Assembly (NCBI GenBank): GCA_024402475.1
Contig: JAKSTQ010000012.1
Location: 1-64,000 of the forward strand
Direction of reading: 5' to 3'
Source: Treponema sp.
Lineage (GTDB): Bacteria > Spirochaetota > Spirochaetia > Treponematales > Treponemataceae
Length of the DNA: 64,000 nt
The notes below the pieces were generated by a model. That model made no database searches. It was not told the origin of the DNA and saw only the letters and a program-made list of their open reading frames with translations. Positions 52,692 through 61,957 of the stretch are shown here, piece after piece. Every line of letters starts with the position of its first letter. Position 1 is the first letter of the stretch. Both the position numbers and the translations under genes were made by a program.

Positions 52692-53462
52692 TTACATTGA
52701 AAACATACTTTTTATTTTGTAATCAGGAATCGCATATTTTGGACCACCAGCTTCGTTACTCAGATATCCGCCGAATATCCAGCCTTCTTTACCTTTGTAC
52801 TCAACTTTAACCCAATGATCTGTTTCACCATTTAATGTAACTTTCTGCTGTGTAATTGCAATCACCTTAAGATTCAGCTGACCACGACTAAAGTCATAAT
52901 CTTCCCCTGCTTTGCAGATAACGTTCGACGACATATCAGGTTCACTATAAAGTTCTGTATCTGTCAACAACGTAATTATCTGTTCCAGTTTTCTGACTGT
53001 AAATTTATTTGATGTTACGTCTTCTTCAAGAATTTCCCATGCATTTTCATTAAACGGATCAAGATTATTATTTCGAATTCCGTCGTACACGCAGATCCAT
53101 CCTTTACGCCCAGAAACTTCTACTTTATACCAGATTTCTTCATACATTCTAGGATCTCTTGAAGAACCTGATCTATAACATACAATATCCTGTTCCTTAA
53201 TTTTAAGGACATCCCCATTTGAAATTTGTGCAAGAACCATACTCTCTTTTGAGGCGTCTTTATAAACTGTAAGCATTGAACTGTCCAAAAATTCTGCAAT
53301 CTCAATTTTAATTGTAAGTTCTACCTTTCGCTTAACTTCCATTCCGGATGAATCGACATACTCAAAAAGAATTTCGCCGTTAGCACCACCATAATCCGGT
53401 CCACCAGAGAATCCAAGCATTCCTGCTGCAAAAATTAAAGCACTTAAAAATACTTTCTTCAT
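52692..53462 (-). CDS. Exported protein with two SH3-like domains
   Basis: A 256-residue protein with a signal peptide (MKKVFLSALIFAAGMLGFS). Two bacterial SH3-type modules follow: one around residues 60-130 (TVYKDASKESMVLAQISNGDVLKIKEQD...WYKVEVSGRKGWICVYDG) and one around 165-240 (LLTDTELYSEPDMSSNVICKAGEDYDF...HWVKVEYKGKEGWIFGGYL). Such domains bind peptidoglycan or other envelope partners. No catalytic domain is present. The ATG at 53462 follows AAGGAG and is preferred over the in-frame GTG two codons upstream. It is divergent from lysA. Confidence 0.85.
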   Translation of the reverse strand: MKKVFLSALIFAAGMLGFSGGPDYGGANGEILFEYVDSSGMEVKRKVELTIKIEIAEFLDSSMLTVYKDASKESMVLAQISNGDVLKIKEQDIVCYRSGSSRDPRMYEEIWYKVEVSGRKGWICVYDGIRNNNLDPFNENAWEILEEDVTSNKFTVRKLEQIITLLTDTELYSEPDMSSNVICKAGEDYDFSRGQLNLKVIAITQQKVTLNGETDHWVKVEYKGKEGWIFGGYLSNEAGGPKYAIPDYKIKSMFSM

Positions 53463-53564
53463 AACCACTTTTTCTCCTTATTCTTTTAGTATAGCAAACT
53501 TTGTAATTACATGTATATTGAAATTAAGGCTAAAACTCTATATTATAGAAGAAAGGTATTTTTT

Positions 53565-54857
53565 ATGAACAACATCTCTTCTAATTCAAAGAATCATTTG
53601 ACAATCGGCGGATTGGATGCAGTTGACCTTGCTGCACAATTCGGAACACCACTTTATGTAATGGATGAAAATCTCATCCGCTCAATCATGCAGCAGTACA
53701 AACAGTCTGTTGATAAATTCTATAACGGGAACGGACTTATCTGTTTTGCTTCTAAAGCTTTTTCATGTAAAGAAATTTACCGCATTGCAAAATCTGAAGG
53801 ACTTGGTGCTGATGTAGTCAGCGGCGGAGAACTTTACACTGCAGTAAGCGCTGGCTTTGATCCTGCAAACCTTGTTTTCCACGGTAACAATAAATCTAAC
53901 AAAGAACTTGAATACGCACTGGAACAGAATGTTGGCCGCATCGTTGTTGACAACATTGAAGAACTTGAACGCCTTAGTGCAATTGCAAAAAAGATGAACA
54001 AGACTCCTTCGATCATGTTCCGCATTAAACCTGGAATTGATGCACACACACACAGTTTTGTAATGACAGGACAGATCGACAGTAAGTACGGTTTTGCACT
54101 TGAAACAGGCGAAGCTATGGCTGCCGTAAAGACAGCACTTAAAACTGACTGCGTAAAACTTGTAGGCGTTCACTGCCACATCGGTTCTCAGATCCACGAA
54201 CTTGAACCTTTCGTTGCAGCTGCAAAAGTAATGATGGACTTTATTGCTGCAGTAAAAAAAGAAACCGGTTTTGAAATCAACGAACTCAATCTCGGCGGCG
54301 GATACGGAATCCGTTACACTGACGAAGACGACCGCATTGAATATCCTAAGTACATGGAAGAAGTTTCTGCTGCAATCCATGCAAAGGCACAGGAGCACAA
54401 CATCAAGCTTCCATTCATTCTTATGGAACCAGGCCGTTCAATCGTTGGAGAAGCAGGAACAACTTTATATACAGTTGGTGCCGTAAAAGAAATTCCTGGC
54501 ATCAGAACTTATGTCAGCATCGACGGCGGAATGTTCGATAATCCACGCTACATTCTGTATCAGTCAAAATATGATTTTGTTCTTGCAAGCAACACTGCTG
54601 CCCCTGCAGACAAAAAAATTACAGTTGCCGGAAAATGCTGTGAATCAGGCGATCTTCTTGGAGAAGGCGTTTCGTTCCCGTCATGCGTTAAAGGCGGCGA
54701 CATCATGGCAGTTCTTTCTACCGGTGCCTACAACTATTCAATGGCATCAAACTACAACCGCAATCCGGTTCCTCCAGTAGTTATGGTAAAAGACGGCAAT
54801 GCACGTATCGTAGTAAAAGGTCAGACATACGAAGACCTTGCACGAAACGATATCTAA
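53565..54857 (+). CDS. lysA: Diaminopimelate decarboxylase
   Basis: PLP enzyme that converts meso-diaminopimelate to L-lysine, the last step of lysine synthesis. The 430 residues show the fold-type III core: FASKAFSCKEIYRIAKSEGLGADVVSGGEL with the PLP Lys, GVHCHIGSQIHE, LNLGGGYGIRY, EPGRSIVGEAG, and CCESGDLLGEG with the catalytic Cys. The start 53565 (MNNISS) is chosen for GAAAGG upstream; the frame extends 18 codons but runs through the TATTAT -10 (53541-53546). It lies 48 nt upstream of ddh, so the two form a lysine operon. Confidence 0.95.
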   Translation: MNNISSNSKNHLTIGGLDAVDLAAQFGTPLYVMDENLIRSIMQQYKQSVDKFYNGNGLICFASKAFSCKEIYRIAKSEGLGADVVSGGELYTAVSAGFDPANLVFHGNNKSNKELEYALEQNVGRIVVDNIEELERLSAIAKKMNKTPSIMFRIKPGIDAHTHSFVMTGQIDSKYGFALETGEAMAAVKTALKTDCVKLVGVHCHIGSQIHELEPFVAAAKVMMDFIAAVKKETGFEINELNLGGGYGIRYTDEDDRIEYPKYMEEVSAAIHAKAQEHNIKLPFILMEPGRSIVGEAGTTLYTVGAVKEIPGIRTYVSIDGGMFDNPRYILYQSKYDFVLASNTAAPADKKITVAGKCCESGDLLGEGVSFPSCVKGGDIMAVLSTGAYNYSMASNYNRNPVPPVVMVKDGNARIVVKGQTYEDLARNDI

Positions 54858-54905
54858 TCAGTTCAATCAGATCCACAGCACGTCAAAGGATCTATAGGAG
54901 TATAT

Positions 54906-55895
54906 ATGACAAAAACAAGAGTTGGTATTTTAGGTTATGGCAACCTTGGTAAAGGCGTAGAATGCGCAATCAAACAGAACGAAGACATGCAGCTCGTTGC
55001 TGTATTCACACGTCGTGATCCAAAAACAGTTAAAATTCTTACAAGCGGCGTTCCTGTTGTTCACATAGATAACATCGAAAAATACGCAAAGAAAATTGAC
55101 GCACTTATCATCTGTGGTGGAAGTGCAACAGACCTCCCAGTTATCACTCCAAAAATGGCAGCACTTTTCAATGTTGTTGACAGCTTTGACACACATGCAA
55201 AAATTCCTGAACACTTCAAGAAAGTTGATTCAGCTGCTAAAAAATCAAATCACACAGCACTCATTTCTGCAGGCTGGGATCCAGGAATGTTCAGCTTGAA
55301 CAGACTTTATTCAAACATCATCCTCGTTAACGGACAGGATTATACATTCTGGGGAAAAGGTGTAAGCCAGGGTCACTCAGATGCAGTTCGCCGTATCGAA
55401 GGAGTTGTTGATGCACGCCAGTATACAATCCCAGTTCCAGCAGCAGTAGAAAAAGTTCGTGCAGGGAAAAATCCTAAACTTACAACAAAACAGAAACACA
55501 CACGCGAAGTTTTCGTTGTAGCTGCAGAAGGCGCTGACAAAAAACGCATCGAAAAAGAAATCAAAACAATGCCTAACTACTTTGCTGATTACACAACAAC
55601 AGTTCACTTTATCACACAGGCAGAAATGAACAAAAACCACAAAGGTCTCCCACACGGAGGAATGGTAATCCGCACAGGTAAAACAGGCTGGAAAGAAGAA
55701 AACACACACACAATCGAATACTCACTCAAGCTTGATTCAAACCCTGAATTCACATCTTGTGTACTCGTAGCTTGTGCACGTGCAATTGCAAGAATGAACA
55801 AAGCAAAAGACTATGGCTGTAAAACATTGTTCGATGTTCCACCAGCAATGCTTTCTGCAATGTCACCAGAAGACATGAGAGCTCACCTCCTCTAG
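54906..55895 (+). CDS. ddh: meso-Diaminopimelate D-dehydrogenase
   Basis: NADPH enzyme that makes meso-diaminopimelate from tetrahydrodipicolinate and ammonia in one step, bypassing the succinylase and acetylase routes. The 329 residues begin with a Rossmann motif VGILGYGNLGKG and contain ICGGSATDLP, VDSFDTHAKIPEHF, SAGWDPGMFSLNR and FWGKGVSQGHSDAVRRIEGV, all typical of Ddh. It follows lysA with AGGAG as ribosome site. Together they convert tetrahydrodipicolinate to lysine. Treponemes are reported to have ornithine rather than DAP in the wall, so the product is probably for lysine only; that is an inference. Confidence 0.94.
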   Translation: MTKTRVGILGYGNLGKGVECAIKQNEDMQLVAVFTRRDPKTVKILTSGVPVVHIDNIEKYAKKIDALIICGGSATDLPVITPKMAALFNVVDSFDTHAKIPEHFKKVDSAAKKSNHTALISAGWDPGMFSLNRLYSNIILVNGQDYTFWGKGVSQGHSDAVRRIEGVVDARQYTIPVPAAVEKVRAGKNPKLTTKQKHTREVFVVAAEGADKKRIEKEIKTMPNYFADYTTTVHFITQAEMNKNHKGLPHGGMVIRTGKTGWKEENTHTIEYSLKLDSNPEFTSCVLVACARAIARMNKAKDYGCKTLFDVPPAMLSAMSPEDMRAHLL

Positions 55896-55911
55896 TCAAT
55901 CTTGTTACAAG

Positions 55912-56009
55912 GCTGTTTTCTTTTTGCAGGAATTAAATTTTCAGGCGGACAGATTTTTCTGTTTTGCCTGAAAACCGGTTCTCAACGAAAAGTTAAAACA
56001 GCTTTTTTT
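55912..56009 (+). promoter_or_regulatory. Structured leader or terminator before the flavin-reductase gene
   Basis: A closing helix GCTGTTTT (55912-55919)/AAAACAGC (55995-56002) directly precedes seven Ts. It encloses a hairpin TTTTCAGGC (55938-55946)/GCCTGAAAA (55966-55974) with an inner ACAG/CTGT stem. The T-run is followed at once by the GGAG ribosome site. It may end the lysA-ddh transcript or act as an attenuator for the next gene. It does not match a riboswitch I know. Confidence 0.5.
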
Positions 56010-56021
56010 ATGGAGAATTAA

Positions 56022-56522
56022 ATGTTTGTAAAGACAGATTTATACGACCTTAACTTTAACGTATTCCAGGAAATCAACAAAAACTGGACACTTGTTGCAG
56101 CAAAAAACTCACAGGGAAAATCAAATGCGCTTACAGCAAGCTGGGGTGCAATGGGTGAAATCTGGGGAACAGAAGCTGCAACAGTTTACATCCGCCACAG
56201 CCGTTACACAAAACAGTTCATCGACGACTCACAGTACTTTACTATCAGTCTTTTTAACGGACACAAAGATGCACTTGGCGTAATGGGATCAAAGTCAGGA
56301 AAAAACTGTGACAAAGTAAAAGAAGCCGGATTAACACCTGCCGAAGTTGAAGGTCAGCCAACTTTCGAAGAAGCATCTGGCGTTCTTATCTGCAAAAAAA
56401 TCTTCAACACAGATATCAAAATGCAGGACATGTCTGATGAACTCAAAAACCAGTTCTACAAAGACGGCGACATTCACACAATGTACATCGGACAGATTGT
56501 TGCCTGCTATATGAATAAATAA
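56022..56522 (+). CDS. Flavin-reductase-like (split-barrel) flavoprotein
   Basis: A 166-residue soluble protein resembling flavin reductase-like FMN-binding proteins: NFNVFQEINKNWTLVAAKNSQGKSNALTASWGAMGEIWG near the N-terminus, YIRHSRYTKQFIDDSQYFTISLF, and LGVMGSKSGKNCDKVKEAGL. It probably binds FMN and transfers electrons to or from NAD(P)H or a partner; the substrate is unknown. GGAGAATTAA precedes the ATG. It lies 20 nt upstream of the TSCPD gene, so they are likely co-transcribed. Confidence 0.85.
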   Translation: MFVKTDLYDLNFNVFQEINKNWTLVAAKNSQGKSNALTASWGAMGEIWGTEAATVYIRHSRYTKQFIDDSQYFTISLFNGHKDALGVMGSKSGKNCDKVKEAGLTPAEVEGQPTFEEASGVLICKKIFNTDIKMQDMSDELKNQFYKDGDIHTMYIGQIVACYMNK

Positions 56523-56542
56523 ACTCTATTAAGGAAAACGAC

Positions 56543-56788
56543 ATGACTTATACAACAAAAGGAACCTGCAGCCGCCAGATCGAAATCGAAACAGAAGGCG
56601 ACACAGTAAAAAGCGTTCAGTTTATCGGCGGATGTGCCGGAAACACAGCAGGAATTTCACGACTGGTAGCCGGCATGAAAATCCAGGAAGTAATTGACCG
56701 ACTTAAAGGCACAGACTGCCGCGGTCGTGGAACAAGCTGTCCTGATCAGCTTGCACAGGCACTGGAACAGATTAAAAGCAATCAGTAA
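56543..56788 (+). CDS. TSCPD-domain protein
   Basis: An 81-residue protein of the small stand-alone TSCPD family. Its cysteines are in GTCSRQIEIE, FIGGCAGNTAGISRLV, GTDCRGRGTSCPDQLAQAL. The TSCPD motif also occurs at the C-terminus of some ribonucleotide reductases, where it binds metal; the stand-alone protein has no established function. AAGGAAA lies upstream. Probably in an operon with the flavoprotein, and convergent with rnfB. Confidence 0.88.
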   Translation: MTYTTKGTCSRQIEIETEGDTVKSVQFIGGCAGNTAGISRLVAGMKIQEVIDRLKGTDCRGRGTSCPDQLAQALEQIKSNQ

Positions 56789-56800
56789 AGATTCAATCCA

Positions 56801-56873
56801 TAAAAAACAAAAAGCCCCTTCTTTGCATATAAGTGAAGTACACTCCATATTAAAATGCCAAAGAAGGGGCTTT
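56801..56873 (-). terminator. Terminator of the rnf operon
   Basis: A perfect 15-bp stem AAAGCCCCTTCTTTG (56811-56825)/CAAAGAAGGGGCTTT (56859-56873) has a loop of about 33 nt. On the minus strand it is followed by TTTTTGTTTTTT. The plus-strand side has few Ts, so it mainly serves rnfB. Confidence 0.88.
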
Positions 56874-56903
56874 CATATTTTATGCAATATCTGCTTAAAG
56901 TTT

Positions 56904-57728
56904 TCAGGCTTTAATCAGATCCTGCATCATGTGAAGAACTTTATCAGGACAAGCACCCACACATTCACCACATGCTGTACATTTACTGTAATCAATTACA
57001 GGAATTCCACCAGTAACATCAATTGCACCGGCAGTACATTTCTTTGCACAGATTCCACATTTGAAACAACCCGCAGAACAGTCTTTGCGAATCTGAGGTT
57101 TATTATCGCTATGGTTCGAACACAATGCAACAGGACCCTTAGTATCTTTGTCGTACAGGTGGAAAAGTTTTTTAGGACAAGCCTTAAGACATTTTCCGCA
57201 TGCAACACATTTATCGTAATCAACAACAGGAAGTCCGTTATCACCCATTGTAATTGAACCAAACGGACATGCATTAACACAGTCACCAAAACCAATACAG
57301 CCGAATGAACATTTTTTTGTTCCGTTCATTACAAGGTTTGCAGCAGCACAAGTCTGAACACCTTCGTAATAACCTTTGTCGCCTGCACATTCTTTAGTAC
57401 CGTTACATGCAAGAACCATAACTTTTGGTTTAACTTCCACACCGGCTTTACCAAGAATTTCTGCAATCTTTTTTGCTGTTTCTGCACCACCAGCTACACA
57501 ACCGTTGCTTTCAGCTTCACCTTTAACAACAGCGCCGGCAAATGCATCACAACCAGCCATTCCACAACCACCACAGTTTGCACCGCTCAAAGCGTCGCGT
57601 ACATCCTGAACTTTCTTGTCTACATCAACATGGAAAATCTTCTTGAAAAGTCCAAGCAGAACACCAAGAATAAATGCAATTACAAGTGCAACAATAATTG
57701 TATCAATAATTACTTTCATCCCTGACAC
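56904..57728 (-). CDS. rnfB: Rnf complex electron-transport subunit RnfB
   Basis: Membrane-anchored iron-sulfur subunit (274 residues) that takes electrons from ferredoxin. One N-terminal helix (residues 5-27) is followed by the 4Fe-4S motif ANCGGCGMAGCDAFA near residue 50, a second Cys group around 110-145, and ferredoxin-like CxxCxxCxxxC clusters (CVACGKCLKACP, CFKCGICAKKC, CTACGECVGACP). Last gene of rnfCDGEAB, 2 nt after rnfA, with a strong terminator after it. Confidence 0.95.
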   Translation of the reverse strand: MSGMKVIIDTIIVALVIAFILGVLLGLFKKIFHVDVDKKVQDVRDALSGANCGGCGMAGCDAFAGAVVKGEAESNGCVAGGAETAKKIAEILGKAGVEVKPKVMVLACNGTKECAGDKGYYEGVQTCAAANLVMNGTKKCSFGCIGFGDCVNACPFGSITMGDNGLPVVDYDKCVACGKCLKACPKKLFHLYDKDTKGPVALCSNHSDNKPQIRKDCSAGCFKCGICAKKCTAGAIDVTGGIPVIDYSKCTACGECVGACPDKVLHMMQDLIKA

Positions 57729-57730
57729 TC

Positions 57731-58309
57731 CTATTTAATAAGTCCCTTGAATCCAAGGAATGCAAGACTCAGCAAAGCAGCACATACATAAAGAACTGGA
57801 GTTCCTTTAAATGCTTCAGGTATTTTTGCAGTCTTAAGCTTGCTTCTTACACCGCTCATAATAACCATACTTAACAAAAATCCCATCGCAGTACCGAACG
57901 CGTAAACAAGACTCTGTGCATAAGTAAGGTCTTTTTTAATACAGTTAACAGTAATACCAAGAACTGCACAGTTTGTTGTAATAAGTGCAAGGTAAACACC
58001 CATTGCACTGTACAGACCAGGCATAATTTTCTTCATAAAGAATTCTACAAGCTGAACAAGACTTGCAATTACAAGAATAAAGAACAGAGTCTGAAGGAAT
58101 TCAAGATGAAGAGGAACCATAACAAAATGATACAACGGATATGTTACAGCTGTTGCAATCATGATTACAAATGTAGTTGCAAGTGACATACCTGTTGCTT
58201 TTTCAGTATCACTGGTCATTCCGATAAACGGACAGATAGCCAGATACTGAATAAGAACTACGTTATCAATCAACATAGCCTTTAAGAAAATATTCAACAT
58301 TTCACTCAT
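57731..58309 (-). CDS. rnfA: Rnf complex subunit RnfA
   Basis: Integral membrane subunit (192 residues, about six helices) that with RnfE forms the ion/electron channel. Family features are DNVVLIQYLAICPFIGMTSDTEKATGM near the N-terminus and LALITTNCAVLGITVNC with the Cys that helps bind the intramembrane Fe-S centre. Start overlaps the rnfE stop by 4 nt (ATGA). Confidence 0.95.
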   Translation of the reverse strand: MSEMLNIFLKAMLIDNVVLIQYLAICPFIGMTSDTEKATGMSLATTFVIMIATAVTYPLYHFVMVPLHLEFLQTLFFILVIASLVQLVEFFMKKIMPGLYSAMGVYLALITTNCAVLGITVNCIKKDLTYAQSLVYAFGTAMGFLLSMVIMSGVRSKLKTAKIPEAFKGTPVLYVCAALLSLAFLGFKGLIK

Positions 58310-58971
58310 CTGGATGCCTCCTGACCGGCAGCTTTAAGTGCCTTAGCTTTTTCTTCTTCTCTGCGTTTTGAAACAGCTTTTCCAAACTGAACAAGAGCTG
58401 CAAGAATTCCAAATACAAGGAATCCGCCAGGTGCACTGTTCATAATTCCGATACACATGTTTTCCGGCAGAACACGGATGCAAAGTGAAGTACCAGTAAG
58501 GATTGTTCCGTTACCAAGAACTTCGCGGATAAGAGAAATAAGAACAAGAACGATTGTATAACCGATGCCCATTCCAAGAGCATCAAGAATCGAACTGCCA
58601 ACATTATTCTTTGAAGCAAATGCTTCTACACGACCCATGATAATACAGTTAACAACAATCAGCGGAAGGAATACACCAAGCGCTGCTTCAAGATCAGGAA
58701 CATAAGCCTTAAGAACCAGCTGAACAATTGTTGTAAATGCAGCAATTACAATGATAAAAACAGGAAGGCGGATTGCACCAGGAATCAGTTTTCTGAAAAT
58801 ACTGATTACGATTTCGCTCATCAAAAGAACGAACATCATTCCCATTCCCATACCAAGTCCATTGAACACGCTTACTGTTACACCAAGCGATGAACAAAGA
58901 CCAATATTCAAAACCAGAAGCGGATTTTCTTTGATGAATCCGTTTGTAAAAATTGCAAGTTTTTTATTCAT
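58306..58971 (-). CDS. rnfE: Rnf complex subunit RnfE
   Basis: Integral membrane subunit (221 residues, about six helices), homologous to RnfA. Features are ENPLLVLNIGLCSSLGVT near the N-terminus and VFLPLIVVNCIIMGRVEAFASKN. Start 58971 (MNKKLAIF) overlaps the rnfG stop by 8 nt; the longer frame from 58995 would extend further into rnfG and lacks support. The C-terminus is Lys/Glu/Ala-rich and cytoplasmic. Confidence 0.94.
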   Translation of the reverse strand: MNKKLAIFTNGFIKENPLLVLNIGLCSSLGVTVSVFNGLGMGMGMMFVLLMSEIVISIFRKLIPGAIRLPVFIIVIAAFTTIVQLVLKAYVPDLEAALGVFLPLIVVNCIIMGRVEAFASKNNVGSSILDALGMGIGYTIVLVLISLIREVLGNGTILTGTSLCIRVLPENMCIGIMNSAPGGFLVFGILAALVQFGKAVSKRREEEKAKALKAAGQEASR

Positions 58972-59587
58972 CGCCAAGCTCCTTAAGAACAGCATTCATA
59001 GCATTACAGCCTTCTGTTACAAGGTTTCCAACTGCACGGCTTGTAATTGTTGCACCAGTGATTGCATCAAAGTTTTTGTTAACTTCAAAACCATCAGCTG
59101 CTTTAAGTCCGGCAAACTGTCCGTAGAAAGTTTTTCCGTTTGCAACAGTATAAGTTGAACTGCTTGCGTTAAGACCAAAACTTGGTGAGTCATGGTTTTC
59201 AAGGAATTCAAGACCTGTAACAGTTCCGTCCTTTGTAAGACCAACCATAATTTTTGCACTGTCGTAAGTAGGTCCTTCAACCTGAATTACAGCACCAACT
59301 GCTTTGCCGTCTTTTTTAGCAACATACATATCAGTAAGCTTGATTGATTTATTAGAAGGCACATAAGTGATTTCAGCAGGTGTAAAATCGTCGGCCTGGG
59401 AATAAACAACTTTCATTGCAGCCATTGCCTTTTCTTTTGCATTGCGGGCAATTACTGGTTCAGTAAAATAATTCACCAGAGCAAGAACTGCACAGCTTGC
59501 AACAGCATAAGCAACAAGAATAAGTCCGAGTTTAATCATTCCCCAGATTTCTTTGCCGGTTTTCTTTTCAACATTAGCGTCGCTCAT
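58964..59587 (-). CDS. rnfG: Rnf complex flavoprotein subunit RnfG
   Basis: A 207-residue subunit with one N-terminal membrane helix (residues 15-38) and a periplasmic FMN-binding domain. The covalent FMN attachment motif is in DAITGATITSRAV near residue 177. It passes electrons within the complex. Its start lies at the rnfD stop (1-nt overlap) with GGGAGGTAA upstream. Confidence 0.94.
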   Translation of the reverse strand: MSDANVEKKTGKEIWGMIKLGLILVAYAVASCAVLALVNYFTEPVIARNAKEKAMAAMKVVYSQADDFTPAEITYVPSNKSIKLTDMYVAKKDGKAVGAVIQVEGPTYDSAKIMVGLTKDGTVTGLEFLENHDSPSFGLNASSSTYTVANGKTFYGQFAGLKAADGFEVNKNFDAITGATITSRAVGNLVTEGCNAMNAVLKELGDE

Positions 59588-60549
59588 TATTTACCTCCCT
59601 TTTTAGCATAACCATACATTCTTGGTTTAAGACTGTTAAGGAATGGTGCAACTGCATTCATAATAAGGATGCTGAACATGACACCTTCTGGATAACCGCC
59701 GAACTGACGGATAAGGGCTGTAATCAAACCACATCCAAATCCAAACACAAGACGGCCAGGACCTGTAACAGGAGCAGTCGCATAGTCAGTAACCATAAAA
59801 CATGCACCGAACGCAAGACCGCCAGTTACCAGCGAAAGCAATGCATTCTGCCAGGCAGCATCAAAACCCTGTGGAAGGTTGAACAGGAAAATAGAAACAA
59901 AGACAGTTACAACCATAGCCACCGGAGCGCGCCAGTCAATAATATGCATCACAAGAAGGAATGCGAATGAAATCAAAATCAAGAGAACAGATGTTTCACC
60001 GATACATCCACCGTTGCGTCCCATGAACAATTCCCAGAAAGTATCCCATGAAAAATCAAGAGCACCGCCTGCAATTTTTACAAGAGGAGTTGCGCCAGTC
60101 AAAGCATCTGCGGCATATTTATTGTTTGCCCAGACAGCTCCCATTGCACCAGGGAAACTGATGAACATGAACGCACGGCCGGTCAATGCAGGGTTAAAGG
60201 TATTAGCACCGATTCCGCCGAACAAACCTTTTGCAACAACCATTGCAACAGCAGCACCGATAATTACCATCCATACAGGAACACCCGGAGGACAAACCAG
60301 TGCAAGCATGAGGCCCGATACAACAGAACTCAGGTTACCAACAACAATGCGCTGTTTTGTGAGTTTCTGGAAAAGATATTCAAAAACAACACAGCTTGTT
60401 ACGCTTGTGATTACAGTTAAAAGTGCAGGCAGACCAAAAAAGATAACGCCTGCAACAGTCTGTGGCAGCAATGCAATGATTACAGCCATCATAATTTTCT
60501 TTGTAGAAAGTCCCATGCTGAAGTGAGGACTTGAAGACAAATGTACCAT
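59587..60549 (-). CDS. rnfD: Rnf complex subunit RnfD
   Basis: Polytopic membrane subunit (320 residues, about nine helices). It carries HFSMGLSTKKIMMAVIIALLPQ at the N-terminus, GGIGANTFNPALTGRAFMF, and the FMN-threonine motif in ADALTGATPL near residue 155. It participates in coupling electron flow to Na+ or H+ pumping. It starts 2 nt after rnfC. Confidence 0.95.
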   Translation of the reverse strand: MVHLSSSPHFSMGLSTKKIMMAVIIALLPQTVAGVIFFGLPALLTVITSVTSCVVFEYLFQKLTKQRIVVGNLSSVVSGLMLALVCPPGVPVWMVIIGAAVAMVVAKGLFGGIGANTFNPALTGRAFMFISFPGAMGAVWANNKYAADALTGATPLVKIAGGALDFSWDTFWELFMGRNGGCIGETSVLLILISFAFLLVMHIIDWRAPVAMVVTVFVSIFLFNLPQGFDAAWQNALLSLVTGGLAFGACFMVTDYATAPVTGPGRLVFGFGCGLITALIRQFGGYPEGVMFSILIMNAVAPFLNSLKPRMYGYAKKGGK

Positions 60550-60551
60550 AA

Positions 60552-61949
60552 TTATTTTGCCTCCTTACTTTCTTTTTCTGCTTTTTCTTTGAGCATCTGT
60601 TCTTTAAGGCGAGCTTCTGCCATCTGCTGGCGAACGACACCTTTACCGATTCTGATTCTCTGAACAAGTTTAACATGAGCAGGACAGACAAACGCACAGC
60701 AGCCGCATTCAATACAATCCATAAGACCGTACTGTTTTGCTTTATCCATATTGCCGGCATTCATCTCGCGGATAATCATTACCGGTGTCAGTTTCATTGC
60801 ACATCGTTTTACACAGGCACCGCAGAAAATACATGGATCTTCCTGATCAAGTGCAGCTTCTCTCTTTGTAAGGAATGTTACACCGCTTGTACCTTTTGCA
60901 ACAGGGAATGCAGTTCCAGCCATTGCAAATCCCATCATAGGACCGCCTGAAATAATTTTTACACAACCGTCAGGTGCGTTATTTTCTTTAAGCTGGAAGA
61001 ATTCAGGATTAAGGTCGCTGACAAGAGTTCCTACAGGAACACGCAGATTGCATGGTTTTACAACAGCACCACCACTGATTGTAAGGCAGCGTTCAATTAC
61101 AGGTTTACCAAGTCTGAATGCATCGCTTACGGCACACAAAGTCCCAACGTTGCTGATTACACAACCGGCATCAGCAGGAAGTTTTGCGCTTGGGATTTCG
61201 CGGCCAGTACATGCACTGACAATAAATTTTTCTGCACCCTGAGGATACTTTGTCTTTACAAGCTGAACGCTCATTTTTTCACCAAAGTTTTTAGCTGCGA
61301 TTTCTTTTTCAAGAATCGGTTTGATATAAGCTTTGTTGTCTTCAAGAGCGATCATTGCTTTTGCATCTTTAAAAAGGTGAAGAACAATAGAAAGACCATC
61401 AATAAGGCGGTCTGGAGTTTCCTGCATTGTTCGTTCGTCACAGGTGAGGTATGGTTCACATTCTGCAGCATTAACAAGAACCCATTCAATTTTTTTATCT
61501 GCAGGCGGATTAAATTTTACATGAGCAGGGAATGATGCACCACCCTGACCAACAATACCAGCAGCCTTGATGCGTGCAAGGATATCTTTTGATTCAAGAG
61601 TAAATGGATCAAGTACATCCATAAACTGCTGTGTATCTGTTCCATCCGCTTCTATTACGATACAAGGAACTTCCTGATTTCCTGTAACTACACATTTAGC
61701 GATTTTTTTAACTTTGCCAGAAACTGATGCATGTACAGGACAGTTCATAAAACCTTCACCTGTTGCAATTACCTGGCCCTTAACTACAGCGTCTCCAACA
61801 TTCACGCAAGGTGTATTAGGAGCGCCTCCCATAGTTACTGGAATTGTAACTGTTTTACTGGAAGGAAAAGCAGGAGTAATCGGACATTCATTCGAAAGCT
61901 CCTTGTATTCCTCTGGGTGTACACCACCCTTAAATGTCTTTGTTCTCAT
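60552..61949 (-). CDS. rnfC: Rnf complex NADH-binding subunit RnfC
   Basis: Peripheral cytoplasmic subunit (465 residues) that reduces NAD+. It has GGVHPEEYKELS at the N-terminus, the NADH/FMN-type loop VGQGGASFPAHVKF, AAECEPYLTCDERTM, and two ferredoxin clusters CIFCGACVKRC and CIECGCCAFVCP near residues 373-425. First gene of rnfCDGEAB; the complex oxidises ferredoxin and builds an ion gradient, as in fermentative anaerobes. No Shine-Dalgarno precedes the ATG and a -10 lies 9 nt upstream. Confidence 0.95.
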   Translation of the reverse strand: MRTKTFKGGVHPEEYKELSNECPITPAFPSSKTVTIPVTMGGAPNTPCVNVGDAVVKGQVIATGEGFMNCPVHASVSGKVKKIAKCVVTGNQEVPCIVIEADGTDTQQFMDVLDPFTLESKDILARIKAAGIVGQGGASFPAHVKFNPPADKKIEWVLVNAAECEPYLTCDERTMQETPDRLIDGLSIVLHLFKDAKAMIALEDNKAYIKPILEKEIAAKNFGEKMSVQLVKTKYPQGAEKFIVSACTGREIPSAKLPADAGCVISNVGTLCAVSDAFRLGKPVIERCLTISGGAVVKPCNLRVPVGTLVSDLNPEFFQLKENNAPDGCVKIISGGPMMGFAMAGTAFPVAKGTSGVTFLTKREAALDQEDPCIFCGACVKRCAMKLTPVMIIREMNAGNMDKAKQYGLMDCIECGCCAFVCPAHVKLVQRIRIGKGVVRQQMAEARLKEQMLKEKAEKESKEAK

Positions 61950-61957
61950 AACTATAT

